Of a stretch of 64,000 bases of DNA, positions 10,396 to 20,945 are shown piece by piece (the stretch's first letter is position 1; each line of letters opens with the position of its first letter). Location of the stretch: positions 1-64,000 of the forward strand of contig CAZCNY010000005.1 in assembly GCA_964500675.1 (NCBI GenBank). Reading direction: 5' to 3'. The notes under the pieces are model-generated. The model was not told the DNA's origin. It worked only from the letters and a program-made list of their open reading frames with translations, and did no database searches. The DNA comes from CAMLJR01 sp964500675. GTDB taxonomy: Bacteria; Pseudomonadota; Gammaproteobacteria; Pseudomonadales; CAMLJR01. The translations under genes and the position numbers were made by a program.

Positions 10396-11025
10396 TTCGG
10401 ATCGGTAAGCGCTGCGTGGTGTGTTGGAATCGGTGAGGCTAACGCGCCTTTTAAATCGGGCGTGGGATCGCGCTCAGCGCGGCCTGTGACAATGGCATAG
10501 CGAAACACCTGCCCCGCCACTTGTCTCGCGCGCTTTGCAGTTTCGAGCGTGCCCTTGCTTTCCGTTCTACGAAGGACGGCGAGCAGTTCTGGCGCGTTGA
10601 TTTCAGCAATGGGGCGATGGCCCAGCCACGGAAATAAATTATTAGAGAGCATGCCCGTAACGCGCTTTAGATGGCCGTCTGCCCAATGCGACGTTTCTTT
10701 CTTGACCCATTCTTCGGCCACTGCGCGAAAACTATTCACAGCACCGATCGAGCACGCGATTTTTTCTTTGCATTTTGCTTCGACGGGATCACCGCAACGG
10801 CTGAGAAGATCACGCGCAGCTTGGCTGCGAACTTTTTAGCGTAACTGTTGGATAGACGCCGATTGCGAGACGCTTTTCTTTCCCGCCATAGCGATATTTG
10901 AGTCGTAAGTATTTTGAGCCACTAGGCCATGACCTCAATATGCAAGCCCAATCCATCAGCGAGCTTGTAAGGTTTGTCGCGTAGCATTGCGCTTTTAATC
11001 GTTAAATCGCTGAGCTTGTTGATTG
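10396..11025 (-). pseudogene. Degenerate P4-type tyrosine integrase
   Basis: Fragments in three frames on the minus strand line up in order with the N-terminal and core-binding domains of P4/CP4-57-type integrases. They are KLSDLTIKSAMLRDKPYKL...GLGLHIEV (about 11023-10925); then, after a stop/frameshift near 10924, SGSKYLRLKYRYGGKEKRL...IGVYPTVTL; then, after another shift near 10835, RDLLSRCGDPVEAKCKEK running into NSFRAVAEEWVKKE, LFPWLGHRPIAEINAPELL and YAIVTGRAERDPTPDLKGAL. It stops at the junction with the IS5 remnant, so the catalytic R-H-R-H-Y domain is gone. The tRNA-Ser gene lies just upstream, the usual target site for this integrase class. Confidence 0.82.
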
Positions 11026-11194
11026 CCTTGCCAATCAGGATACTTCTCCCACGATTTCAAATTTCCTCCAGATATTCCCCTCACTTGGAGTGAATGTCTA
11101 CGGTGTGGGTTGGACAGAATTGGACGAAAAGCTGGGAAAAAACAGCGTATTTATTGATGCTTCAAATTTCGGTGGATGGTGTTGGAAGATAAAT

Positions 11195-11287
11195 TGGCGG
11201 AGAGGGAGGGATTCGAACCCTCGATCAGGCTTTTGACCCGATACTCCCTTAGCAGGGGAGCGCCTTCGGCCTCTCGGCCACCTCTCC
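11195..11287 (-). tRNA. tRNA-Ser (GCU anticodon), CCA encoded
   Basis: The minus strand folds as a class II tRNA: acceptor GGAGAGG/CCTCTCC, D-arm GGCCGAGAGGCC, anticodon stem CTCCC/GGGAG around loop CTGCTAA (anticodon GCT), a long variable arm, and T-arm GAGGGTTCGAATCCCTC. The discriminator is G followed by an encoded CCA (11195-11197). Without CCA it is 90 bases, normal for tRNA-Ser. It lies upstream of the integrase remnant and downstream of csrA, as in Pseudomonas-like genomes. Confidence 0.97.
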
Positions 11288-11437
11288 GGAAATTGTGTGG
11301 AAGCGCTATGCGCTGGTCCAAATATCGCGGTCGCTCGCGCAAGCCCGCAAAATTTAGCGGGCGGCATAATAGCACAAGCTGCCACGAATTACAGTTGCAA
11401 ATCTGCTCGCTGTGCCTTTAATCCATCCGCTTCAGGT

Positions 11438-11629
11438 TCAGCCTTGAGCCGGGTCTTTCTCCTGTTTTTCACGCTGAATGCGCTGATAAATTTCTTCGCG
11501 GTGTACGGCGACCTCCTTGGGTGCATTCACACCAAGCCGCACTTGATTTCCCTTCACTCCGAGCACGGTGACGGTGACATCGTCACCCACCACCAAAGTC
11601 TCACCAATCCTGCGGGTTAAAATAAGCAT
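11438..11629 (-). CDS. csrA: Carbon storage regulator CsrA/RsmA
   Basis: Small dimeric RNA-binding protein that binds GGA motifs in mRNA leaders and controls translation and stability. The 63-residue product starts MLILTRRIGETLVVGDD and contains GVKGNQVRLGVNAPKEVAVHR and EEIYQRI, the complete conserved core. The start at 11629 is preceded by GAGG at good distance; the frame runs four codons further up but without family support. A short inverted repeat (11700-11705/11712-11717) lies in the leader. The neighbour order alaS-lysC-csrA-tRNA-Ser is conserved in Pseudomonas. The window also encodes GacS, the sensor that antagonises CsrA through small RNAs in that group. Confidence 0.97.
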   Translation of the reverse strand: MLILTRRIGETLVVGDDVTVTVLGVKGNQVRLGVNAPKEVAVHREEIYQRIQREKQEKDPAQG

Positions 11630-11754
11630 GACGTACCTCATCGGCCGCGACCCGATCCCTTCTAAATCGCCGCTTCACCCCGGTCAATAAATATGAAGAC
11701 TGCACCGCCTAGTGCAGCCGTACGACCTTTTTTGGCCTGCTCTTTATTGGCCTA

Positions 11755-12984
11755 TCATTGTGCCGCCGGCAGGTCCAACTCAAACGCCGTGTGCAATGCG
11801 CGCACGGCAAGTTCCATGTATTTCTCGTCGATGACGACGGAAATTTTTATCTCGGATGTTGTAATCATTTGAATATTGATGCCCATGTCGGCCAGCGCTT
11901 TGAACATTTTGCTGGCGATGCCTGCATGCGAACGCATGCCGACGCCGACGATCGAAACTTTGCAAATTTTTGCATCGGTTTTCACTTCGCGCGCGCCGAG
12001 CTTCTTCGCGCTCTCGCGCAAAATGCTTTCGGCTTTTACCAATTCGTTGCGATGCACCGTGAAAGTAAAGTCGGTGGTATTGTCCTGACCGACGTTCTGC
12101 ACGATGACGTCGACTTCAACATTCGCGTCGCCGATCGGGCCGAGGATTTGATAGGCAACACCGGGCATGTCGGGCACGCCGACGATGGTCAGCTTGGCTT
12201 CGTCGCGATTGAAAGCGATGCCGGAAATAGCGGGATTTTCCATAGCGGAATTGTCCTCGAGAGTAATCAATGTGCCGGGGCCATCTTGGAAACTGTGCAA
12301 CACGCGCAACGGCACGCTGTACTTGCCGGCAAACTCGACCGAGCGGATCTGCAACACTTTGGATCCGAGGCTCGCGAGCTCAAGCATTTCTTCGAAGGTA
12401 ATTTTGTCGAGACGACGCGCCGTATCGACGACGCGCGGATCGGTGGTGTAGACGCCATCGACATCGGTGTAGATCTGGCATTCGTCGGCTTTGAGCGCCG
12501 CTGCGAGCGCAACGCCGGTGGTATCGGAACCGCCGCGGCCGAGCGTGGTGATATTGCCGTTTTCGTCGATGCCCTGAAAACCCGCGACGACAACGATGGT
12601 CCCGCGCGCAAGATCGGCGCGAATATTGGCATCGTCGATTTCTTTAATACGCGCCTTGGTAAATGCATCGTCGGTGACGATGCGAACTTGCGCGCCCGTG
12701 TACGATTTCGCGGCATAGTCAAGTTTGTGCAGCGCCATGCACAGCAGCGCGATCGTCACTTGTTCGCCGGTGGAAACCAGCACATCGAGTTCGCGCGGCG
12801 TCGGTTGATCCTGAATACCCTTGGCGAGCGCAATCAGGCGATTGGTTTCGCCGCTCATGGCCGACACCACCACGACGATGTCGTGGCCTTGATCGCGAAA
12901 TCTGGCAACTTTGGCGGCGACCTGTTCGATACGCTCGATCGAGCCGACCGAGGTGCCGCCAAATTTTTGCACGATCAAACTCAT
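11755..12984 (-). CDS. lysC: Aspartate kinase
   Basis: Catalyses ATP-dependent phosphorylation of aspartate, the first step to lysine, threonine, methionine and diaminopimelate. The 409-residue protein starts MSLIVQKFGGTSVGSIERI (kinase signature KFGGTS), has the GRGGSDTTGVALAAALKADE active-site segment, and two C-terminal ACT domains (around IVGVPDMPGVAYQIL and KVSIVGVGMRSHAGIA) that normally bind lysine and/or threonine for feedback control. The open frame begins further upstream at 13092, but the ATG at 12984 matches the family start. I looked for a lysine riboswitch in the 157-base gap to alaS and saw none. Confidence 0.96.
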   Translation of the reverse strand: MSLIVQKFGGTSVGSIERIEQVAAKVARFRDQGHDIVVVVSAMSGETNRLIALAKGIQDQPTPRELDVLVSTGEQVTIALLCMALHKLDYAAKSYTGAQVRIVTDDAFTKARIKEIDDANIRADLARGTIVVVAGFQGIDENGNITTLGRGGSDTTGVALAAALKADECQIYTDVDGVYTTDPRVVDTARRLDKITFEEMLELASLGSKVLQIRSVEFAGKYSVPLRVLHSFQDGPGTLITLEDNSAMENPAISGIAFNRDEAKLTIVGVPDMPGVAYQILGPIGDANVEVDVIVQNVGQDNTTDFTFTVHRNELVKAESILRESAKKLGAREVKTDAKICKVSIVGVGMRSHAGIASKMFKALADMGINIQMITTSEIKISVVIDEKYMELAVRALHTAFELDLPAAQ

Positions 12985-13140
12985 CGTTTTAAAACACTCG
13001 CGTGGCTGCGGCTTGCGCCGCAAAATCCAAATACATCTAAAAGATGTACTCGGATATAAGGGTTGAGGAAAAGACGCAGAATTAAACACCAAAACTGCGC
13101 GAAATGAAATGTCCGCTCGGCGGTTTGTCGTTCGATGCGA

Positions 13141-15783
<2,643 letters not shown>

Positions 15784-15869
15784 TGTTGTGCACACCGGCT
15801 TGAATGGCTAAGAAATAAAGCTGTGCAGTATAAGGGAATTACCGCAAAAACCTCTATTGGGGTTTTGTT

Positions 15870-15901
15870 CCCTCTCCCCGCGGGAGAGGGTTAGGGTGCG
15901 G
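15870..15901. repeat. Intergenic GC-rich palindromic repeat (CCCTCTCCC/GGGAGAGGG)
   Basis: CCCTCTCCC (15870-15878), three-base loop CGC, then GGGAGAGGG (15882-15890), followed by TTAGGGTGCGGG. Related degenerate copies occur at about 19560-19625, 23205-23240 and 51890-51911. It may act as a hairpin in RNA, but I see no U-tract for a terminator. Confidence 0.7.
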
Positions 15902-15916
15902 GCAGAATTACGCACT

Positions 15917-16105
15917 TTATTTTCCAAGCTTCTCATCGGCGGTCAGTACGCGCGCTTCGCTTTCGAGCATGACCGGAATGCCGTCGCGTATCGGATAGGC
16001 CAAACCGCTGGCGCGGCAGATCAATTCCTGTTTTGACTCATCGTATTCCAGCGGCGCCTTGCTGACAGGACAGACCAAAATACTGAGCAATTTTTTATCG
16101 AGCAT
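15917..16105 (-). CDS. Trm112-like/UPF0434 family protein
   Basis: A 62-residue protein beginning MLDKKLLSILVCPVSKAPLEY and ending IRDGIPVMLESEARVLTADE, which is the YcaR/UPF0434 form of the Trm112 fold. Eukaryotic Trm112 activates methyltransferases; the bacterial role is uncertain. Of the zinc-type cysteines only CP near residue 12 and LICRASG are present. The start overlaps the end of the upstream M23 gene by 11 bases, so the two are probably cotranslated. Confidence 0.9.
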   Translation of the reverse strand: MLDKKLLSILVCPVSKAPLEYDESKQELICRASGLAYPIRDGIPVMLESEARVLTADEKLGK

Positions 16106-16973
16106 TCACTCTCTCACCTGTGTTGTTTTGCGCTGCCACGGCGGCGCTGGACTGGGCCGGCATCGGCGGTGCCACGAGTTGTGGATCGATGCGCACGTTA
16201 TACCAGTTGATGCGCCAGTCCAAATGCGGTCCGGTGGCGCGCCCGGTGGCACCGACTTCGCCGACGACCTGTCCAGCTCGCACCGTATCGCCGGTTTTCA
16301 CGAGCAGCCGGCTCAGATGCAGGAAGGTGGATGATACCCCGTAGCCGTGATCCATGATGAGGGTTCCGCCCGAAAAAAACAGATCGGGTTCAGCCAGCGT
16401 CACGGTCGCGTCGGCAGGTGCATGCACGGGCGTGCCGATCGGTGCGGCGACATCGACGCCAAAATGCGGCCGCCGCGGTTCACCGTTGTAAAAACGCTGA
16501 CTGCCGTACACGCCGCTGATGCGTCCCCACAACGGCCATTGAAACGGACCGAGAAATTCCATGCGATTGCTGTCGATCGCACGCGCGGCTTCGACTTCTT
16601 TTTGTTCGGCGAAAATGCGCTGCAATTGTTCGGGCGGCGGCTCGACCGTGCGCTGCGGCACCCCCGTAACGCGCTGAATATCGTATTGGCGTTGCACAAC
16701 GGCGAGTGTTTGCATTTCACTGCGACCATTGCGCGAAACCACGAGCCGCGCCCTGGGTTTGGCGTCGCGTCCGAAACCGATCACGAAATCGCCATCCGGC
16801 GTGGTGCGGACCGCCGCGCCATCGAGCCGCACTTTCGCACCTGCGGCGACATGCCCGTAAACCAGCCCGCCCTGCTCGGGCGTGCCGCGCAGTTCGACGC
16901 CATCAGCCGCAAAAATGCGAGTGCTGAGACACACCAGCAAAAACAAAAAGCTTATCGATAAATAACGGCGCAT
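16095..16973 (-). CDS. M23 family metallopeptidase, secreted
   Basis: Predicted periplasmic LytM-type peptidase of about 292 residues. It has an N-terminal signal peptide (YLSISFLFLLVCLSTRIFA), a beta-rich N-terminal domain with the RVTGVPQRTVEPPPEQL linker, and a C-terminal M23 domain with HFGVDVAAPIGTPV and GPHLDWRINWYN. The second zinc motif is HLDW rather than HLHW, the form seen in a subgroup of proteobacterial M23 proteins, so activity is plausible but not certain. A TTG codon at 16988 could give five more residues; the ATG at 16973 was chosen because the signal peptide begins there. It overlaps the Trm112-like gene. Confidence 0.88.
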   Translation of the reverse strand: MRRYLSISFLFLLVCLSTRIFAADGVELRGTPEQGGLVYGHVAAGAKVRLDGAAVRTTPDGDFVIGFGRDAKPRARLVVSRNGRSEMQTLAVVQRQYDIQRVTGVPQRTVEPPPEQLQRIFAEQKEVEAARAIDSNRMEFLGPFQWPLWGRISGVYGSQRFYNGEPRRPHFGVDVAAPIGTPVHAPADATVTLAEPDLFFSGGTLIMDHGYGVSSTFLHLSRLLVKTGDTVRAGQVVGEVGATGRATGPHLDWRINWYNVRIDPQLVAPPMPAQSSAAVAAQNNTGERVNAR

Positions 16974-17079
16974 CGGCGATGAATTCAAATGTCAGCGGGT
17001 TCAAAAATTGGTGAGCTCGAAATTCGCGGCCCAATTTGTTTAACATATTACTCGATCAAAACCGGATTACCCAAAACCG

Positions 17080-17586
17080 ATGAGCCGTTATCGTCCACCG
17101 CAACGCCGAGGTTCGCGCTACATCACGCCCCAGGGCATGCAGGCGCTGCGCGCGGAATTGCATCAGCTCTGGAAAATCGAACGCCCGCAAGTGACGGCGG
17201 TGGTACATGAGGCCGCGAAAAATGGCGATCGTTCCGAGAATGGCGATTATATTTATGGCAAACGCCGCTTGCGCGAAATCGACGGTCGCGTGCGCTTTTT
17301 AACGAAGCGCATCGACGAGCTTGAGGTGGTCGATGCGCTGCCGAGCGATCGCGATAAAATTTTTTTCGGCGCGTGGGTGACGATCGAAGACGAAGATGGG
17401 AACGCACAAACCTATCGCATCGTCGGCCCCGACGAATTCGATTTGCAACACAATAAATTGAGCATGGATTCGCCGCTTGCGCGCGCGTTGCTCGGCAAAC
17501 GCGTCGATGACGATATTATTTTTCAGAGCCCGGCCGGCGAGCGCGAGCTATATATTGTCGCGGTTGCGTACACACCGCCGGATTGA
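17080..17586 (+). CDS. greB: Transcription elongation factor GreB
   Basis: Stimulates RNA cleavage by backtracked RNA polymerase. The 168-residue protein has an N-terminal coiled-coil with the acidic tip (EAAKNGDRSENGDYIYGKRR) and a C-terminal FKBP-like domain (FFGAWVTIEDEDGN and MDSPLARALLGKRVDDDI). The longer basic N-terminus (SRYRPPQRRGSRYITPQG) and the YIYGKRRLREID segment favour GreB over GreA. It stands alone between two minus-strand genes. Confidence 0.95.
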   Translation: MSRYRPPQRRGSRYITPQGMQALRAELHQLWKIERPQVTAVVHEAAKNGDRSENGDYIYGKRRLREIDGRVRFLTKRIDELEVVDALPSDRDKIFFGAWVTIEDEDGNAQTYRIVGPDEFDLQHNKLSMDSPLARALLGKRVDDDIIFQSPAGERELYIVAVAYTPPD

Positions 17587-17614
17587 AATTGCGCAGCGCT
17601 TTTCTCAATTTTCG

Positions 17615-18244
17615 CTAGGCGCCAACCTTCACATCGAATCGCTCCGCGCCTAACAGCAACCCCGATGCGACAAAAAATACGCCCGCAACGGTTTCGACCC
17701 AACGAAAATAACGCGAGCTGCGCAACAAACTGTTGGCCGAAGCAAAGATGATCGCATAGGCATACATCACCGCAAAATCGATCAGCACCGCAAATGTGCC
17801 TAACTCGACGATTTGCATCGCAAATGCCTGTGTCGGATTCAGAAATTGCGGCAACAGCGCCGACCAATACAACACACCTTTGGGATTGCTCAAGTGCGTG
17901 ACGATGCCTTGCGACAGTGGCCGCGCGCGCGGCGGCACATCGGCAGGCTCGACCGCCGGCGGCGCCAACCCCGCGCGCAGCAATTTATAACCGAGGTAAA
18001 TCAGATAAGCCGCGCCACAATATCGCACTACGGCAAATAGCGGCGCCGAAGCGACGACGAGCGCAACCAGACCCAGCGCGGCCAGCGCGAGATACAGCAC
18101 ATTGATCAAAGAGATACCGATGATAGCGCGCAGTGCCGGCCGGAAACCCTGCTTGAGCGCAAAGCCGATGACGAGCATAACGTTGGGGCCAGGGGCCAGG
18201 CACACCGCCAAGGTCATGCCGGCAAACAGGAGAAGCGACGCCAC
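17615..18244 (-). CDS. LysE/RhtB family amino-acid exporter
   Basis: Inner-membrane translocator of 209 residues with about six hydrophobic segments. It carries the family pattern CLAPGPNVMLVIGFALKQG near the N-terminus and THLSNPKGVLYWSALLPQF in the middle. These exporters move amino acids such as lysine, homoserine or threonine out of the cell; the substrate here is unknown. The start is GTG at 18244, supported by a strong GGAGGTGA ribosome site eight bases upstream. Its promoter region holds a 21-base tandem repeat. Confidence 0.88.
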   Translation of the reverse strand: MASLLLFAGMTLAVCLAPGPNVMLVIGFALKQGFRPALRAIIGISLINVLYLALAALGLVALVVASAPLFAVVRYCGAAYLIYLGYKLLRAGLAPPAVEPADVPPRARPLSQGIVTHLSNPKGVLYWSALLPQFLNPTQAFAMQIVELGTFAVLIDFAVMYAYAIIFASANSLLRSSRYFRWVETVAGVFFVASGLLLGAERFDVKVGA

Positions 18245-18270
18245 GATCTGTCACCTCCACGTCGTTACAG

Positions 18271-18312
18271 CGTTGTTACACCCATGTTAAGCGTTGTTAC
18301 ACGCATGTTAAG
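18271..18312. repeat. 21-base tandem repeat, two copies
   Basis: Copies at 18271-18291 and 18292-18312 differ at a single base (CACCC versus CACGC in the middle) and share CGTTGTTACA...CATGTTAAG. They sit between the LysE-family start and the structured RNA candidate, so they could bind a regulator serving either direction. Confidence 0.8.
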
Positions 18313-18330
18313 TGTAGCGTTCATCAGATC

Positions 18331-18505
18331 GCTCACACGAAATGCGTGCGACAATGCACAAAATTTCGTGTGAGCCGGGCAGGATTCTGCCCCTTTGCTA
18401 TATTGAAAAGGTGGAAGCTGCGGCACGGAACGGTGCCACAGCCAACAGCTATGTCAGGTTCTCTCCCAGAAAGAAAATTAATGCCGCCTTCGGGCGGCTT
18501 TTTTT
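18331..18505 (+). ncRNA. Candidate structured small RNA (three hairpins plus terminator)
   Basis: The intergenic region reads as a compact structured transcript on the plus strand. Hairpin 1 has 13-base perfect arms, GCTCACACGAAAT (18331-18343) and its complement (18363-18375), with an inner GTGC/GCAC pair. Hairpin 2 is GGGCAG-GATT-CTGCCC (18377-18392). Hairpin 3 is GCTG.GGCAC-GGAACG-GTGCC.CAGC (18417-18442). It ends in a UUCG-loop terminator (18483-18505). GGA triplets lie at the tips of hairpins 2 and 3 and at 18413-18415, as in CsrA/RsmA-binding RNAs. No ORF explains the structure and both flanking genes are on the minus strand. The 5' end and function are inferred; I recognise no named family. 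Confidence 0.5.
18483..18505 (+). terminator. Intrinsic terminator with UUCG tetraloop
   Basis: GCCGCC (18483-18488), TTCG, GGCGGC (18493-18498), then seven T residues. The U-tract is on the plus strand, so it ends a plus-strand transcript; on the minus strand the hairpin is followed only by ATTAATTTTC and could be at best a weak terminator for trpS. Confidence 0.85.
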
Positions 18506-18515
18506 ATTTTGAATT

Positions 18516-19523
18516 TTACGCGATCGGTGCGATACCGACCGCGCGCCGCACTTTCGCCAACAATGGCGCGGCTTCCGCACGCGCTTTCTCGGCGCCCTTC
18601 TTCAGCACCGTCTCGATGTGATCGGGGCTGGCGAGCAATTCTTCGTAACGCTGGCGCGCGGGCGATAATTCCGCGTCGATCAGGCCAAATAATTCTTTCT
18701 TCGCCTGCCCCCACGCGATGCCCGCAGCGAATTGCTCGCGCATAAAGTGTGTCTGCTCGGGTGTGGCAAACGCCTGCCAAATTTGAAACACGGTGGAATC
18801 GTTTGGATCTTTCGGTTGGCCCGGTTCGAGCAAATTGGTTTTCACTTTGTTGATGAGTTTTTGCAATTCCTTTTCCGTCGAAAATAACGGAATCGTATTG
18901 CCGTAACTCTTGCTCATCTTGCGGCCATCGAGGCCGCCGAGCACGGCGACATTGTCGTCGATCTGCGCTTCCGGCAACACGAACAACTCTTCATAAATGT
19001 GGTTGAAGCGCTGACCGATATCGCGCGCCATTTCGATATGCTGAATCTGATCGCGACCGACCGGAATCCTATGCGCGTTGAACATCAAAATATCGGCGGC
19101 CATCAAAATCGGATACGAGAATAAACCCATTGTGATCGCGAAATCGGAATCTTCGCCGGCATCGATATTTTTCTGCACCGAATCCTTGTACGCATGCGAA
19201 CGATTCATCAAACCTTTCGCCGTCACGCAGGTAAGAATCCACGTGAGTTCGGTAATCTCGGGCACATCGGATTGCCGATAGAACGTTGTGGTGTCGGTAT
19301 CGAGACCGAGCGCGAGCCACGTTGCCGCGATTTCTTTCGTCGACTTACGCACGAGCTCGGGGTCTTGGCATTTGATCAGCGCGTGATAATCGGCGAGAAA
19401 GAAAAACGAATCGAGATTGCTGTCGCGGCTCGCGCGAATCGCGGGGCGAATCGCGCCGACATAATTGCCGAGATGCGGTGTGCCGGTAGTGGTGATGCCA
19501 GTGAGTACGCGTTGCTTTTTCAT
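18516..19523 (-). CDS. trpS: Tryptophanyl-tRNA synthetase
   Basis: Class I synthetase that charges tRNA-Trp. The 335-residue product starts MKKQRVLTGITTTGTPHLGN, where PHLGN is the HIGH equivalent, and has an intact KMSKS (GRKMSKSYGNTIPLF). The ADYHALI and GRDQIQHIEMARDIGQ segments are typical of bacterial TrpS. Length is normal. It lies downstream of the M18 aminopeptidase with a palindromic repeat between, and faces the structured RNA candidate at its 3' side. Confidence 0.97.
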   Translation of the reverse strand: MKKQRVLTGITTTGTPHLGNYVGAIRPAIRASRDSNLDSFFFLADYHALIKCQDPELVRKSTKEIAATWLALGLDTDTTTFYRQSDVPEITELTWILTCVTAKGLMNRSHAYKDSVQKNIDAGEDSDFAITMGLFSYPILMAADILMFNAHRIPVGRDQIQHIEMARDIGQRFNHIYEELFVLPEAQIDDNVAVLGGLDGRKMSKSYGNTIPLFSTEKELQKLINKVKTNLLEPGQPKDPNDSTVFQIWQAFATPEQTHFMREQFAAGIAWGQAKKELFGLIDAELSPARQRYEELLASPDHIETVLKKGAEKARAEAAPLLAKVRRAVGIAPIA

Positions 19524-19559
19524 TTTGTAATACTTAATCCGAAATTAATTAGGCGCTGA

Positions 19560-19625
19560 AAATTTCTCCCCGCTCCTTTAGACCCCTTAGGGCCATGCGG
19601 AAGAGGTGTTGGGGGTGAGGGCAAT
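19560..19625. repeat. Degenerate copy of the dispersed CCCTCACCC...GGGGAGAAAT repeat
   Basis: On the minus strand this reads GCCCTCACCCCCAACACCTC, TTCCGCATGG, then GGAGCGGGGAGAAATTTTC. It shares the GAGAAATT flank and CCCTC/GGGAG core with other intergenic copies in the window. It fills the gap between the M18 aminopeptidase and trpS. Confidence 0.5.
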
Positions 19626-19630
19626 CGCGC

Positions 19631-20932
19631 TCACTGTTGAAAAAAGTGTCGAAGCACTCGAAATAAATATTCGCAATCGCGGCTGCCCGCCGTTTCGCGA
19701 ATCGAGTGCATGGCCCACTGCGGCACGCCGACATCAACCGTATTGATACCCGTTTCAGTCGCGACAATCGGTCCGATGGTACTGCCGCACGCCATATCGC
19801 TGCGCATGGCGAAACTTTGCACGGGCGCATCGACCTGCGCGCAGAGCTGGCGAAAATACGCGGCTGTTTCGCTGTTGGTAGCGTAGCGTTGGTTCGCGTT
19901 GATTTTGATGACCGGCCCGCGATTGAGCAGCGGACCGTGATTGGCATCGTGCTTATCGGCAAAATTCGGATGAATGCCGTGCGCGTTATCGCATGAAATC
20001 AACAGCGACTTACCGATCATGCGCGCATAGCTTTCATGGGAAGCGTTTTCTTGTGAGCCAGCGATTCGCTGCAACACCGATTGCAGCAGTGTGCCCTGCG
20101 CCCCCGCCACCGAAGCGCTGCCGACCTCTTCGTGATCGCTGCATACCATCATCGCCGTGCGCTTGCCGTTTGCCGCCAATAATGCACGCACGCCGACGAA
20201 ACACGACAGCAAATTATCGATGCGCGCGCTCGCAATGAATTCATCGGCAACACCGAGCAGCGCGGGCGGCTGCGTGTCATAACAACTGATCTCGTAATCG
20301 AGCACCTCGCGCGCATCGATGCCATGCTCCTTGCGCAATTGTTCGAGCAGCAGCGCACGAAAATCGGGTTCGCTATTCACCTCCGAACACATCAACACGG
20401 GCGGCAATTGCGTCTGCGCGTTGATCGAACGATTCGAATTGACATCGCGATCGAGGTGAATCGCCAAACTGGGAATCACCGCAATGGGTTTTTTGAAATC
20501 GAGCAAAGCACTCGCGATTTTTTCGTCGCGCGTCGCATAGCTGACACGCCCCGCCAGCGAGAGATCGCGATCGAACCACGGTGCGAGCAGCACACCGCCG
20601 TACACTTCGACGCCCAGCTGAAAATAGCCTTGGCGCTGCAATTCCGGATTCGGTTTGATTTTGAGGCACGGCGAATCGGTGTGCGCGCCCGCGAGGTGAA
20701 CACCGTTCGCAACGACATCATCGCTGCCGCGTACGAAGGCGAGCAGCGATGAATCGTTACGCGTGACGATATAGCGACCGCCCGACTGCAAATTCCACGC
20801 ATCGCTTTCATGAATCGGTTGAAAGCCATTTTTTTGCAACAGCATCACAAGATTCGCTACTGCGTGAAATGGCGTCGGCGAATCGCGCAGAAAAATCAGC
20901 AGATCGTCGAGCAATTCGTTTTCGTGACTCAC
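19631..20932 (-). CDS. M18 family aminopeptidase (aspartyl aminopeptidase type)
   Basis: Cytosolic zinc aminopeptidase of 433 residues related to ApeB/aspartyl aminopeptidase, which removes acidic N-terminal residues. Metal-ligand regions include AGAHTDSPCLKIKPNPE, MVCSDHEEVGS and the C-terminal MACGSTIGPI...GVPQWAMHSIRETAG. I chose the GTG at 20932 as start (VSHENELLDDLLIFLRDS): a GGAG lies nine bases upstream and the protein then begins just before the conserved SPTPFHAVANLV. The open frame runs 27 codons further but only through the neighbouring gene's end. It starts 13 bases after the upstream dehydrogenase gene, so the two are probably cotranscribed. Confidence 0.92.
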   Translation of the reverse strand: MSHENELLDDLLIFLRDSPTPFHAVANLVMLLQKNGFQPIHESDAWNLQSGGRYIVTRNDSSLLAFVRGSDDVVANGVHLAGAHTDSPCLKIKPNPELQRQGYFQLGVEVYGGVLLAPWFDRDLSLAGRVSYATRDEKIASALLDFKKPIAVIPSLAIHLDRDVNSNRSINAQTQLPPVLMCSEVNSEPDFRALLLEQLRKEHGIDAREVLDYEISCYDTQPPALLGVADEFIASARIDNLLSCFVGVRALLAANGKRTAMMVCSDHEEVGSASVAGAQGTLLQSVLQRIAGSQENASHESYARMIGKSLLISCDNAHGIHPNFADKHDANHGPLLNRGPVIKINANQRYATNSETAAYFRQLCAQVDAPVQSFAMRSDMACGSTIGPIVATETGINTVDVGVPQWAMHSIRETAGSRDCEYLFRVLRHFFQQ

Positions 20933-20945
20933 GCACTCATCTCCA

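Noticed and set aside
11758..13059. 433-codon plus-strand frame opposite lysC
   Set aside because: Product of GC-biased codon structure; lysC on the minus strand explains all of it.
12985..13140. Lysine riboswitch before lysC
   Set aside because: The gap from alaS is too short and shows no set of helices like the L box.
18483..18505. Hairpin as terminator of trpS
   Set aside because: The T-run is on the plus strand; on the minus strand the hairpin is followed by a mixed AT sequence, so it fits a plus-strand RNA better.
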